Assembly: GCA_022814615.1 (NCBI GenBank)
Contig: JAKLNE010000057.1
Location: 62,001-126,000 of the forward strand
Direction: 5' to 3'
Source of the DNA: Waltergamsia citrina
Taxonomy: Eukaryota; Ascomycota; Sordariomycetes; Hypocreales; Bionectriaceae
DNA: 64,000 nt
Below the pieces are notes generated by a model, which was not told the origin of the DNA, did not search any database, and worked only from the letters and a program-made list of their open reading frames with translations. This document shows positions 35,151 through 47,228 of this stretch, in pieces. The first letter of the stretch is position 1; each line of letters begins with the position of its first letter. A program made the translations under genes and the position numbers.

Positions 35151-36039
35151 ATGTCTCACCACAGCGGCTCGGGCTTCCAGCACTTCATCCGCTTCAGTAC
35201 CAATGCTTGTAAGAACATCCCTAGGATTTGAGACATCATTCGCTAATATATGCTCCTTGGAAGATGGGCTGGAGCGGATACTGCGTGCTGTTCAAGCCTT
35301 TGTACAGCTACTCACCATCTACCAACTCCCACTATCCACTCACTTCTACGCTTCCAAGTCATGGTGGGACTTTTTCACAAATATGTCTGCATCGCACTCA
35401 AATCTGGACACCATCTCAACGCGCATGACCTTGAATCGCTTCCAAGGACATCTCGGCTTGACGCGTCGCACCATTCGTCTTTTCCGCTTCTTTGATGCCT
35501 TCAACTCGGCCTACACTATCTTTGGCTCGCAGCAGACGGGACTGTCACTCACCGCCTGGCTGGATGTTGCAGCGCATACATTCAATGGCTCGTATCTGTT
35601 TCTTGAGACTATTACCTTGCTGGATGTTCTGAGCATGCCTGGACAGGGTCCATGGGGCGAAGAGTACGCGCAAAAGATCAAGATTGAATCGCAGCGCTCT
35701 TGGTTCCTCGCACTGGTGGCAGGAGGGCTGGCCTGCTGTGTCCGATTGTATGAGGCGCACAGTCAGAAGCAGGCACTTCTGGCTAAGCCACCTGTCAAGA
35801 AAGACAATGATGCGAAGGAGGGAAAGAAGCAGCAGAAAGACAAGGAAGAAAACCAAAAGGCACTGGAGAAGCTACAGGACCAGACAGTGGCCACAGGCCG
35901 AAAGCTATTTGGGAACGTGCTGGATCTCTTGATTCCGGGGACTGTGATCGGCTGGATCACGGCGGAACCAGGGTATGTAGCGTTGGCCATGTTTCTTACT
36001 AGCTTTACGACTGGTTACGATGTATGGAAAAAGTGCTAG
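35151..36039 (+). CDS. pex11: peroxisomal membrane protein Pex11 family, 2 exons
   Basis: Exon 1 is 35151-35208, exon 2 is 35264-36039, with a 55-bp GT-AG intron; 277 residues. The first exon encodes FQHFIRFSTNA, and joining gives YGLERILRAVQAF, the conserved amphipathic N-terminus of Pex11 proteins. Conserved LGLTRRTIRLFRFFDAFNSAY and the membrane-associated C-terminus (VLDLLIPGTVIGWITAEPG) follow. A charged insert of ~35 residues, rich in Lys/Glu/Gln, lies before the last segment. Pex11 proteins bend the peroxisomal membrane and drive peroxisome growth and division. The start at 35151 is the only ATG that gives the conserved N-terminus; longer frames read through the intron. It is most likely a Pex11 or Pex11C-type paralog. 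Confidence 0.9.
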
Positions 36040-36385
36040 TAGACTACAAGACTTTTATCAATTAATTAGAATCTCTGTGTTCCTACGTCTTATCTTTGAG
36101 TGAGGCAAGGTGGAGCAGACCGAGTAGATAGCCTATTCAATCGCGGGAGAGCGATAGTAGACCATGGTAGATACATGCAGACACGCGCATATCAACGATT
36201 AATCACACGATAACCACTGGAAAATGCACAATAGTTGTTCAATATCATTTTAAATATGTACCTGTGTAGACAGGTACCATCCGCCCAGCATAGAGGCAAC
36301 CCACTGCACGTACGCGCTAGCCTAAGGTGCCATTCACCGCGCCACGATTCTCAGATTTTCCCATGTGCCGTATTACTTAATGATC
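36040..36385. other. convergent 3' spacer
   Basis: Between the ends of PEX11 (plus) and the sugar carrier (minus). No gene seen. Confidence 0.6.
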
Positions 36386-38104
36386 TCAAGCACCCTTTTC
36401 CTCGTCGTGAGTGAAAGCGTGTTGCTTGGAAATCGAGTCCGTGCGAGTGAGATCAGGATTGGTAATAGCAGGAAGGGGTTTCCTGCGAAGCTGAGCCCAG
36501 ACGGTCTGGTGAGTCGGGCGAGCGAACAGAAGATCCATCTCTTCCAGAGCGACACCCTTGGTCTCTGGAATGCAGAAGAACGCCCAAATACCCATGGATA
36601 TCAGGAAGCCTCCGAACATGAAGTAAGTTCCGTATCCCAAGTCTGCAGCTTGTTAGCTAAAATCATTCAAGTTATTGTGGCGATTGAAAAAACCTACCAG
36701 TAATCATGTAAGGGGTGGCACGTGCCACGATAAAGGAGCCAAGCCAAGTGCTTGCTGTCGAGATACCAACACACATCATGCGGATGTCAAGAGGGAAAAT
36801 CTCAGAGCTATAGGTCCACGTAATACCCTGCCAAGTTGCGCAAATAATAAAAGCATTGAGGTAGATGCAAACCATGGCAAGGTAGGCCCATCCGTTTTGC
36901 TGGAGGTTGCCGTCGGCTGAGTTCTTGAGGGGATCAGCCATGTTCACATACCCTCCGACGTAGAATAGAGGAATGCATCCGAGAGCTGAGCCCCAAAGGA
37001 GGCCTCCACGTCGTCCGACCTTCTCAACGACCCAGACAGCAAACAGGATCATACCCAACATCTTAGCCACACCATAGACGCCAGTGCTGAACAACTTGGT
37101 GCTAGTACCGGTGATGCCAAGGGTCTCAAAGATACGAGGGGAGTAGTAGGTCATGATGTTGACACCAGTGAAGCTTTGCAAGAACATAAGGAAGGCTCCA
37201 GTTCCGACACGGTTGCGGGTGCCAGGGCGGAAGAGCTTCTTGAACTGCTCCTTACGGGACTCTTGCTCACTGCGCTCCTCGACCTGAGTGCGGATTTCAC
37301 TCATCTCGTGAACAATGTACGGGTGGTCCGGGCTTAGCTCACGGATCTTGCATAGGTTGCGCTCGGCCTCTTCGAAACGGTGGGCACGGGCAAGCCATCG
37401 TGGGGATTCCGGACAGAAGATGATGCCAATGAAGAGAAGCGTGGCAGGAAGACACTGCAAAGCCAGAGGGACGATCCACTGAGCCTTGTTCTCGACATTG
37501 ATAGTCTGATCGGTGGCGTAGTTGATCCAGAAGCCCAGCATGCCACCACCTTGAGAGAAGATTTCGAAAATTCCCACAAGGCGACCACGGATACTCGGAG
37601 GCGCTGTCTCGGCGATGTAGACGGGAACAGTCATGGTAGCCATGCCGATACCTAGACCTCCGATAGCGCGGCCAACGATGACACAGTTGACAATGCCACT
37701 AGCAGCTGTCATGAGAATACCGCCAACGATGAAGATGGCGGCAGCTAGCATGATGGCCTTTTTGCGACCGAATCTCTCGGCAAAGGGGAAGGTGAAGAGG
37801 GAACCGAAGAAGCATCCGACCTGGAAAGTGGAGGCAATGTTGGCCTGAGTGTTGTCTCTCTCCACATCGCTCATGTTGTCGATGCCGAAGTCCCTTGTGA
37901 AAGAGTCTAGGGACATGGTCCCACCGATGACAGCGGTATCATAGCCCACTGTGAGTCGTATTGTTAGACGCGAAGCCTCCAGCATCAACAGTGGCAACAC
38001 ATACTAGAAAGCGCAGCCATAGAGGCCACGAGGGCGATGTAGTGGATGGTCCAGTTACGGACCTCCGGGGGATCATTGGTGTTTTTGGCCGCCGCGAAAC
38101 CCAT
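36386..38104 (-). CDS. MFS sugar porter (hexose/pentose/quinate-type), 3 exons
   Basis: Exons 38104-38005, 37948-36698 and 36642-36386; both introns are 55-56 bp, GT-AG. The total is 535 residues. Sugar-porter signatures are visible: GYDTAVIGGTM in helix 1, GRKKAIML, GRAIGGLGIGMATMTVPVYIAE in helix 4/5, RGRLVG, PESPRWL and the C-terminal PETKGVALEEMDLLF. It is a 12-helix plasma-membrane carrier moving a monosaccharide or a related polyol/quinate, usually by proton symport. A minus-strand TATA box (38216-38223) lies about 112 bp upstream of the ATG. The gene is divergent from the AtuA/CoA-transferase fusion, with a candidate Zn2Cys6 site between them. Confidence 0.93.
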
Positions 38105-38215
38105 AATGGGCAATATTCGAATTGAAGAACGACGAAAATGGGCGAAAGCAGGGCGAGAGTCAGCACCACAACGAAGGATGATGAACCACAGACATGGAAT
38201 ACAGAAAGCACCCTG

Positions 38216-38223
38216 CTTTTATA
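38216..38223 (-). promoter_or_regulatory. TATA box of the sugar porter
   Basis: TATAAAAG on the minus strand, ~112 bp upstream of the ATG at 38104. Confidence 0.55.
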
Positions 38224-38917
38224 ATATTCCAGCGACCATCGTTCTTGAGCTAGACCAGGGGCCTCCGAGTCCGGGTTTCTTGGGTGACCATGGTTCGTAG
38301 CTTTGTGGAGAGTGGACAACACCATGACCCAGAACCTGGGGCTTCCCGCGGGGAATAAAGCTCTACCCCAGCTTCAGTGGGGTAATGCAAGATGAGAATT
38401 GCCACATGATTCGGTTTCTAGGTTCAAGGCTACACATCTCCGTGGCATCTGTACGACTGGGATGCCGTCTTACAAGTTCGAGGGGCGAGACCGTCCCTGC
38501 CTACTCAATTGCAGGGTCACAACCAACTATCCTATTGAGAAGTTTTGATTGTCTTATTCCCCTACTCAGACAGCGCGGATATGAGACGGTGAAGAGCATA
38601 GGAAACTGTATATTACCATGGATAAGCTTGTTCTCAAAGTTGCCGATGTGGCGGGACGGTTGAAGTTTTGTTTGCACTCCAAATGCCGGCTCCGTCATCG
38701 GCATGTTCGGCATCTGCGGTCAGATCCCGAACCCCCCTCATTCCTTTTCCTCCGCTTCCCCCATGCGATGCTTCCAACTTGACCCAATCAATCTACAAGG
38801 ATGTCAGCTTACTTGGTCTCGGCGCGCTGTTAGCTTCGGTCTGAGGTTTCAATATTGATTGCCCTACGGATACCCGCGTGGCACGCGCCGTCCAGACCTC
38901 CGCTTGCCCGCCCGCAC

Positions 38918-38931
38918 CGGACTGAATACCG
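38918..38931. promoter_or_regulatory. CGG-N8-CCG palindrome (candidate Zn2Cys6 site)
   Basis: CGG ACTGAATA CCG: an everted or inverted pair of CGG triplets with 8-bp spacing, the form bound by many Zn2Cys6 dimers. It lies 132 bp before the AtuA/CoA-transferase ATG. Such a site occurs by chance at a modest rate in GC-rich DNA. Confidence 0.4.
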
Positions 38932-39062
38932 GGGTGTGCACTGAGCTCGGCTCCGGGGGATGCCGTGAATCTACAAACCCGAGGTTCCGAGCACGGCCAG
39001 GGCGTCGATAGCCGGACTCCAAGACTTCTTTAAATGGTACACTGGCGACGGATGTTATAGAT

Positions 39063-42000
39063 ATGGCTTCAAGGACAGAAAGACTTGAAAGTAAACCTTC
39101 AGATCAACAAACGATCACCAAGATCATGGGAGAATATGTCGAGGAGAGCGCTACGGCGCTGGATGGAAGCTTCAACATCCTCACTCCCAATGCTATGCTT
39201 GGTTATGGCTACGACTCGGATCATTTTTGGTATGGCGTTGCCAAGTACCGGCCGGCAGCCATAATTGTCGACAGCGGCTCGACAGATGCCGGCCCGTACA
39301 AGCTTGGCATGGGAAAAATGACCTGCGGTCGGGGTTCCTACCTAAGAGACCTGGAGACGATCTTGACCGCCGCTTTTCACTTCAAGATCAAAGTGTTAGT
39401 CAGCTCGGCCGGTGGTGATGGTAGCAATAAGCACGTGGAGGAGATGGGTGATATGATTAAGGAGATTTCGAAGAAATGTGGCTTTTCTTTCTCGATGACC
39501 ACCATTTCAACCGACTTGAAGAGGAATGAGATCAAATCTAGGATCAGCGCTGGCCGGGTTTCCCCGTGTGGACCGCTTGAGAACTTGACTCCGGAGGCGG
39601 TCGATAGCGCGGTTGATATCGTGGCACAGATGGGCGCAGAACCGTAAGCAAGCGTTGATTCCAGGAAAAAGATACTCGGAACTAATATGTCAAAGATACA
39701 TGGAAGCATTGAAGCAGGATGTTGATATTATTATCGGAGGTCGTTCTTACGACCCTGCCCCGTTCGCCGGATTCTGTATGTCTCGTGGCGTCGAGCCTGG
39801 AGTAGCCTGGCATGTCGGCAAGATCCTCGAATGCGGCGGTATCTGCGCTCTACCAAAGGGACGCTCTATGGTTGCCACCCTGAGGAAAGATTCGTTCGAC
39901 CTAACACCACTATCGCCAGCTGAGCGATGCACGCCGTTATCTGTTGCCGCTCACACGCTGTATGAGAAGACACGACCGGACCGACTCCCGGGACCTGGTG
40001 GCTACCTCGATCTATCTACTGCCAAGTATGAGCAGATCACACCCAAGACCTGTCGAGTATCGGGAGCCAAGTTCGTACCTGTTCCATATCAGGTCAAGAT
40101 GGAAGGCGTACAGCACCTTGGGTACAGGACCATCTTCGTCGGTGGCATCCGCGACAGTATCCTCATCTCTCAGATTGACGATTTCTTGGAACGTGTGCGA
40201 AAATACACGCAGAAGCTGTTCCCCGGTCTTGATGAGTCTGAGGGGTTCCGCCTCATCTATCATGTATATGGCAAGAATGGTGTCATGGGACCGTTGGAGC
40301 CCATGGCCGACAAGGCTCAGCCGCACGAATTGGCTGTTCTGGGCGAAGTAGTCGCTCCTGATTCTGAGCTGTCCCATACAGTGGCTCAGAACGCCCGAGC
40401 TTCGATTCTACATTTCGCGTACGAGGATCAAAAAGCAACAACAGGAAACTTCGCCTCTCCGCTCGCCCCCCAGGAGCAAAACGCCGGCGCGGTCTTCAAG
40501 TTTAGCGTCTACCATCTCATGGATATCTCAGAAGGAGAAGAGCTTTCCCTCTTCCCCATCACCAACACCAAGATCCAGGAGACAGCGGAGCCAAAGCCAG
40601 CACCTACACTATCCGAGGAGAGGATGAAGGAGCTTGAAAACGGAAAGTTGGCGCCTCTGAGCCAGATGGTAGTACCTTCAGGGGAAGCTCCCATGTCACA
40701 GCTCGCACGCATTGTTCGGTCGAAGAACTCTGGTCCCTTCGAGATCACCTTCGATATCATGTTCGACAGTAAGGAAGTCTATGATCGTGTCAAGGCCGCC
40801 AACGTACTTACAAACGACACGATCAAACGTTTGTACGGCGTTTCTGACGAGGCAATTTTAACAAACATGTACTTTGAGCCGGCCTTGGCTTGGAAGTGCA
40901 CCATTGCTCGACCATGGGCACAGGGCAGCGTTGGAGAGCGAGATACACTTGGGACCCAGCAGCACGCTCCTTTATTAGACGTTCGTGTCCCGGCACAAGC
41001 AATTGTGAATGGTACCAAGGCCGGTGCCACGTCATTCCCAATACCCGATCGGTCGAAGTTCCTTGCTAAAGACATGGTCCAAGAGGTATGGGAAGGGCTT
41101 GGACTTCCCAAAGAAACTCTCGCCTCATTGCAGCTACCCGAGGACAGTAATCAGCCGACTTTGCCATCATCTTTCAAGATCGGCATTTTGGCACAAGGAT
41201 CGATCGCTCTATCTGCCCTCCTAGCGGCGCAAGTTCACTCCCTTCGATCCAAAGCCGCTGCACCCGTGGTCAACGTTCCACAACAGCACGCGACCGTTGA
41301 GTTCAAGTCGGAGCGATTGTACGTCCTCAATGATGAGAAGACGCCTTCGCCATGGGGGCCAATTGGGGGCCTGCACCAAACATCCGACGGTTTCGTACGA
41401 GTCCATGACTCTTTTCCCAATCATGCGAATGGGACTTTGGAACTCATGGGTCTTCCCGTCGGTTCGAGCCGCGAGCAATTAGCCGAGAAGATCAAGGAGT
41501 GGTCAGCTGTCGATCTTGAGACGGTATCCGTAAACGATATGAAGCTCGCCAACTACGCTCTCAGGACGTTCAAGCAATGGGATGTCCTTCCCCAGGCGTC
41601 TGCTGTTAATAGCTTCCCTATTGATATCGCTCAGATTTCTGCCGATGGCCCGAGCGGTTTGCCCGATAGATTAGCGAGTGCGAGCTCAGGTTGTCTAAAG
41701 GGAGTTCGTGTTGTTGAGATGGCCCGTGTAATTGCGGCACCTCTAGCTGGTAAGACTCTTGCCGCTCATGGCGCAGACGTAATCTGGGTCACTTCGCCAA
41801 ATCTACCCGACCTTCCGACTATGGACAGAGATTTTGGAAGAGGAAAACGAACTGTGCATCTGGACATCAAGAATGCTGATGACAAAAAGCAATTGATCGA
41901 GCTGCTGAAGACAGCAGACATCTTCATTCAAGGGTTCCGTCCAGATGCTCTGGCCGGCTATGGACTTTCCCCTGAACAGTTGACCAAGATAAACCCAAGC

Positions 42001-42486
42001 TTGGTGATTGCAAACATGTCCGCCTTTGGTCCGCGGGGCCCATGGGCTAAGCGCCGCGGATTTGACTCTCTTGTGCAGACTTTATCGGGAATGAACGTGT
42101 CCGAGGCCGAGCACCACGGAGGAGGTGAGCCTGCCAGGCCGACACCGTGCCAAGCGCTGGACCATGCTGGCGGATATCTCTTGGCGACAGCGGCTATTGC
42201 TGGATTGTATCGCCGAATCACGGTTGGCGGCTCCTGGAAGGTGCACGTATCCCTAGCTGGTTGCATGAAGTATTTGAGGTCGCTGGGACAATATCCTGGT
42301 GCAACGGGTTTCGAAGCGAAGGACTACCAGAAGCCTGATGATGTCCCACAAGAGTACTACGAGACTAAGGAATCTGGGTTTGGTAGTCTTCGGGCGATCA
42401 AGCACAGCGCGGTGATCGAGGGCTTGGAGGTTGGATGGGATGTTATGCCTAAGCCTTTAGGGTCGGACAGGCCTGAATGGATCTAG
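39063..42486 (+). CDS. fusion of AtuA-like (DUF1446) protein and family III CoA-transferase (CaiB/BaiF), 2 exons
   Basis: Exon 1 is 39063-39643, exon 2 is 39696-42486 (52-bp GT-AG intron); 1123 residues. About residues 20-620 match the AtuA/acyclic terpene utilisation family: VDSGSTDAGPYKLGMGKMTCGRG, SSAGGDGSNKHVEEM, DVDIIIGGRSYDPAPFAGF, ECGGICALPKGRSM and a second AtuA-type domain ending near 40990. From about residue 640 a complete fungal CaiB-type enzyme follows: LPSSFKIGILAQGSIALSAL, the core GVRVVEMARVIAAPLAGK (~residue 863), IQGFRPDALAGYGLS and the likely catalytic Asp in QALDHAGGYLLA. AtuA proteins belong to bacterial geraniol/citronellol degradation, and family III enzymes move CoA between acids. 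Fungi commonly encode these as separate proteins (general knowledge). The frame is continuous, so the fusion is not an assembly or splice artefact visible here. Substrate unknown. Confidence 0.9.
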
Positions 42487-43472
42487 AATAATTCTGAACA
42501 TAAGATTTTTTGAAATAAGATAGAGTTATTTTTAAACGTATGTGAGCCTCTGGCGGTCTGTGTGAAGGGGTATGACGATGGAGAACGTGTCAATTGCACG
42601 GTTAGGGTTAAACGTAGCGATTTTTTCTACCAAAAACGTCGCCAGAAGAATCATTGTGTTACCTTGAAGAAGATTCCAAATCATATTCACCAATTGGGGA
42701 CGGTTATCGGCTTATGTAGACGCCGAGATTCACCGGTGGTGTCTGCTCGAGCGGTGGCAATTGGAGAATCGAGGGTAATCAATCAACTGGCCCGAGAGCG
42801 AGATCCCGCCGCCAGATTGATTCAATTTGCTAAAGGCCAACCGCATTACTGGAAGACCAATGCCCTATCAGAACTTCTTCAGCGCCGGGCACTAGCCAGG
42901 ATGGGTTAAGGGTTGCCTCCTTGAACAGGGGTCAGCTGAGGACATTGTGGAGGTGCTGCTCCGCAACGTTGGCTCAACCTGCTGGACTGACCAATCCGGA
43001 GTAATACCATACGATACCAGGCCTACACGTTTTTTTTTCGTTATCGTAAGGCTCAGGGGCGGTGACCTGCAGGTGCGGAAGCGGCTGCGGCCCCCGACAG
43101 CGTCAGCCCTACACCGACGGCCTGGAGTAGAGACAAGACGGGAAATATGGAATATGATTGGTGTTTTCGTTCACGAACCGCCGTTTTGAGATATTGAGAT
43201 CTCCCCGCGCCTCTTTTGCACTTTGATCTCTCGGGCTTTTAATCCTTTCTTGACCTGAGCTTGAAATACGGCCATGAGGACAAGACTGAACAGAGCTCGC
43301 TGGCTTGTTTTTAATAACAGACACCCGACGTTTCTACAGAACGACTCAGTGAGCCTGAGACTCTGATTCTGAATAAATTGTAGCCTAGGCCCGGCTTGAT
43401 CGATCGTCAATTGACGTTGTCATTCACCTGACTCTAACTCCTAGGTGTTGTGTCACATTACATCTCCAGACC
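42487..43472. other. intergenic region
   Basis: 3' region of the fusion gene and promoter of the next regulator. A 115-codon frame at 42562 has no recognisable motif and is not annotated. A T9 run is at about 43030. Confidence 0.55.
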
Positions 43473-45454
43473 ATGAACATGCCAGCCGCACGCAGCCAAG
43501 GCAATCAAGGAGGGAGTAATGCTGCCACCGACCTGGTTATGACGGCATCAGAGGCGCCGGTAAAGTTCAAGAGGGCGTATCATACCAAGACTAGAACAGG
43601 ATGCAAGACGTGCAAGTGAGTAGTAGTTATATCCCCGTTCTCATACCCAGAGCTCGTACCCATTTCCAATGCTTTCAGTCTCCCCGCCATTCTAGTGGCT
43701 TCCCTTCGTTTAGCTGACCTATCATGACTACGATCCGCAGGACTCGACGCGTACGCTGCGATGAAGCAAAACCAGCTTGTAAAAGGTGTACGGTGAGCGG
43801 TCGCAAATGCGATGGGTACGATACTACGGCTCTGTTCCCGTTCCCACAGACGGCATCGGGCATTGCGAATCAAGGCAAACTGCAGCTTATTGCGGCAAAA
43901 CCATTGGGTATCGCCGCGACTGGTGCGAGTGCCGGATCCGATATGACACTCCACCGTATAGGGAGACCCCCGGAGGAGATGCGCAGTTACCGATTCTACG
44001 TTGATGTGACAGCGCCCTCACTGGCTGGAGCATTCGACAGTCAGTTCTGGACGAAAGAAATCCCACGTGTCTGCCACACGAACGCCACCATCTGGCATGC
44101 TGTCGTCAGCCTGGGATCGGCCCACGAGGAGTACGTATCGGGAAAGCCTGCTCGGCTGAAACCGAATGGGTTCTCTCTGCGTCACTTTAATGCGGCTATT
44201 GGGGAGCTGACCAAACCAGCTTCTAAGCCACAGCCGTGGGTGGCTTTGACAGCCAGTACCATTTTTACCCATGTCTCCATTCTTGATGGTCAGTTAGAAC
44301 AGGCCATATTGCATTTTCAAGCCGGCTGCAAACTCCTCGATGAGGCGCAGAGAGACGCGATGGCCGGTTCCGAATCAGACGCAAGTGACAGCGATGACCA
44401 ATCATCTAACGGCTCAACTTCTGAGCAATACCCGGTGTCTCTGTCTTCTATACATGATATCCTTCTAAACATCGAAGTGATGGCAGCCAAGCTCAGCGTT
44501 AAGACAACTACGTTGTCTCCAACACTCTTGAGGCCAAAATGCCGGTTCTTCGACTGGGCGACTTATCAACTCCCACCCGCACCTCCGGCATTTGGTCGAT
44601 GTTTTACTGTCGGAAACTTGAGCAAATCTGTTTCTGCTGCCGAATCACTTTTTATGACGTTGGTCATCTCCACCATGAGCAGGGCCAACAACCTCAAAGA
44701 GTTGTATAGCCAGGGTGGTTATGAGTTACTACACGCGCAACCCCTCCACCGAGATCCGGAGAATATCATTGAAGGCTTCAATAAAATCGCAAGGGGCATC
44801 CGAATCTTCACTGCTGAGCTGGATCGTGGATTGAAAATCCGCCCCACAGAATTGAAAGATCTCCGCAAGGCGTTTTACTCTCTGTGCTTCATCCACGACG
44901 CCAGCCGTTTGATGCTCAGCCAAGACCCAGACGAACCAAACGACCAGAGACGCCACGAAAACTTTCCTTTACAGTGCAAGAGGTCCATAGATCTAGCCGA
45001 AGAAATCTTCCGTCTCGAGTCTAAGATTGGATGTCTTCGCAGCGGCGGAACCGTCACGACGGCGACAGTGATGAACCCCTTGTTGTATGTTGCCAAGACC
45101 GGCTTCCATCGTGCTACTCGTGAGCGTGCCATAAGGCTTCTCTACGTTCCACGGGTAGAGGGTGTCACTGATACGCATATGCCAGCTATTTTGGGCCATA
45201 AGATGATGGCAAGAGAGACAGTGGCAACGAGAGAATATCGGATGCAACCCCATCTCAACGATATTGTGATTGATCATCCTACTGCGAGAGGATGGGATGG
45301 GAACGGTGACAATAGAGAGTCTATTCATCCGCTGGGGCGGATTTGTAATTATAATATGAGGTTTACCGGGCCCAAGAAAGCCATCATCGGACTACGAACC
45401 TGGAAAGAATGGCTAGAGGGCTCTCCGGGAATAGAGACTTCTATGAGCTGGTGA
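43473..45454 (+). CDS. Zn2Cys6 transcription factor, 2 exons
   Basis: Exon 1 is 43473-43615, exon 2 is 43741-45454; the 125-bp intron (GT-AG) splits the zinc cluster after the fourth residue, as in the regulator at 7174. The total is 618 residues. Cysteines 44, 47, 54, 61, 64 and 71 form CKTCKTRRVRCDEAKPACKRC, then KC. The C-terminal part resembles fungal regulators of the DUF3468 type (the end around GTVTTATVMNPLL, and the tail with GPKKAIIGLRTWKEW). A Ser/Asp/Glu-rich stretch at about residue 220-245 may be an activation or linker region. It is a predicted nuclear DNA-binding regulator. It lies just downstream of the AtuA/CoA-transferase fusion and convergent to the next regulator; local control of these genes is plausible but untested. 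Confidence 0.92.
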
Positions 45455-45710
45455 GAGGTGTGGTGGCGACTTGGTATAGATCATGCGGAGTTGGTTCTTG
45501 GTTCTATAGCGACATGTTAAAAAGATTTAGAAAATATATGTTGTGTTAATCTAAATTCATGTAAGAATATACACTTGACGCCTCATTTGTACTTGTGGTT
45601 CGTTCAATCGTATCTGCCAGGCGTAGCTGTTTTCTCTCGCCTCACATACCGTTGTCGTTCGTGTTGACTTTCCAAAGCGCATTATCCTGGGAATTTCGTG
45701 CACCACGAGG

Positions 45711-47228
45711 TCATTGCACATGGCAAGGTTCGATGAATAATTGCTCCTCTGTACCACCTGCCCAGCCAGGTTCGCCATGCACAGTCGCCAACGCTTGTGA
45801 GTTCTCGATCTGCCGTTTCGAAATGGCAAATTTCTTTTTCCACCAGCGCGCGGCCTTCATCGGACTGCCGATCGGGAATCCGCGGTCGTACATCTGGAAG
45901 AGCTGGCGGGCGATATAGTCTCTACGCTCAGGATCGCTCTCTACCGCCCAAGCAATGCTGAGTCCCGGCAGTATGTGCAAGGATCCTAACGGTCGATGAG
46001 GGAGTAAAAGATCCCCGAGCTCCTTCACATCCTGAACCAGCTCAACCATGGTGACGGGGAGCTGGGCTTCGTTCGGTTCGAATACTTGGAGCATCTTGTT
46101 CAGTGCCATGGATGTGGCTGTTGTCTGAGACAGCATAAGCATCAGCATGCGTGCTGTTGGATCTGATAGGGTTTTCCCCTCGTTGCCGGCCGCAGATAGT
46201 GCTTTCCGATGCTGCTTCAGTTTCATACTGAGTAATTGCCAAGCTTCTAAAAAATCATCGTAATTTTGGCGGATATCCTCATAGTGGTTAGCAGGTTCTC
46301 GAAGGACCACTGCAGTCTCGGCCATAGACCGCAATCCCATCCTTGGAGGCCGTTTGAATGGTCTCAGCGCCGTTGTCTCACGAGGTTCAAGTTGATCAAG
46401 TAATTGGGGCAGCCATGGGTCGAGCACAACGGAAGGATTGCCCACACTTTCCATCAGTACTAAAACAAAGGCAATCCGGAGCATCTCTATCTCAAAGGGG
46501 GAATGCCATTCACGGTGCACTTGCGACTGAAGCAAGGCCACCAGGCCGCGAGCATAGTAACCAGGCGTTTCCTGAATCATACTCTATAGTCACTCGTCAG
46601 ACTACCTCGCCGTACTCCTACCAAGAACACGAGCTTACCTGGCACACCATAATCATGTACGCGGCGCACATGGTGTCCGCAGAACTGTGCATTCCAGGGG
46701 TCTGCACGGAAACCTGCAATGCTCGAAGTGACTTTCCATACTTGACAAGAACAGCTGGAGATTGGCGCTCCTTTGGGCGCATATTCATGCTGTAAAGTGT
46801 TGTGAAGAGGTCGGCAGCCGTGTCTAGGGCTTTATTAGATCCCAGTCGCTGAGGCACATAGTTTACCACAGCTCCAAAGCATGCCAGATCCCAAGGAACA
46901 TCCGATATGCCAAGCCGGTCGTTTAAGGTGTTAGCAAGACGCTCGCACTCACTGAGTGGCACGTGAACGAGACCCTGCTGCTTGCCGACGCTCTCAATGT
47001 GGATGAACTTGAAGCGCTTGGCACCGTTATTTTTGCATTCAAGGTTCAAGCGCTTGCATCTCGAACAGATTGGCTTGATTTGATCGCACTAAAGAGAAAC
47101 GATGTCAACGACCCTACCAAGTTGGAGGCTGGCGGTATTGAGCCTCACGAGGCCGAGGTAGGGGGACCGACCTTTTTCTTCTGCTTACGGCACTCATCGC
47201 ACGCCCGACCCGACGGAACGCCTGGCAT
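45711..47228 (-). CDS. Zn2Cys6 transcription factor, 3 exons
   Basis: Exons 47228-47172, 47088-46639 and 46583-45711; introns are 83 and 55 bp, GT-AG. The total is 459 residues. Exon 1 encodes MPGVPSGRACDECRKQKKK, and joining at 47088 completes the cluster: CDQIKPICSRC, then EC. The cysteines are residues 10, 13, 20, 27, 30 and 37. The remainder is helical and fits the fungal regulator class with the zinc cluster at the extreme N-terminus, as in aflatoxin-type regulators (AflR-like layout, though I see no AflR-specific motif). It is convergent with the regulator at 43473 and lies upstream of the P450 on the same strand. Nuclear, targets unknown. Confidence 0.9.

Larger units (their letters stand above)
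38105..39062. other. divergent promoter region, sugar porter / AtuA-CoA transferase
   Basis: 958 bp. It contains a TATA box on the minus side, a GC-rich block with several CGG/CCG triplets at about 38880-38960 and TTTAAAT near 39030 on the plus side. No coding is supported. Confidence 0.6.

Noticed and set aside
42562..42909. 115-codon plus-strand frame downstream of the fusion gene
   Set aside because: No motif, no splice partner and no homology that I recognise.
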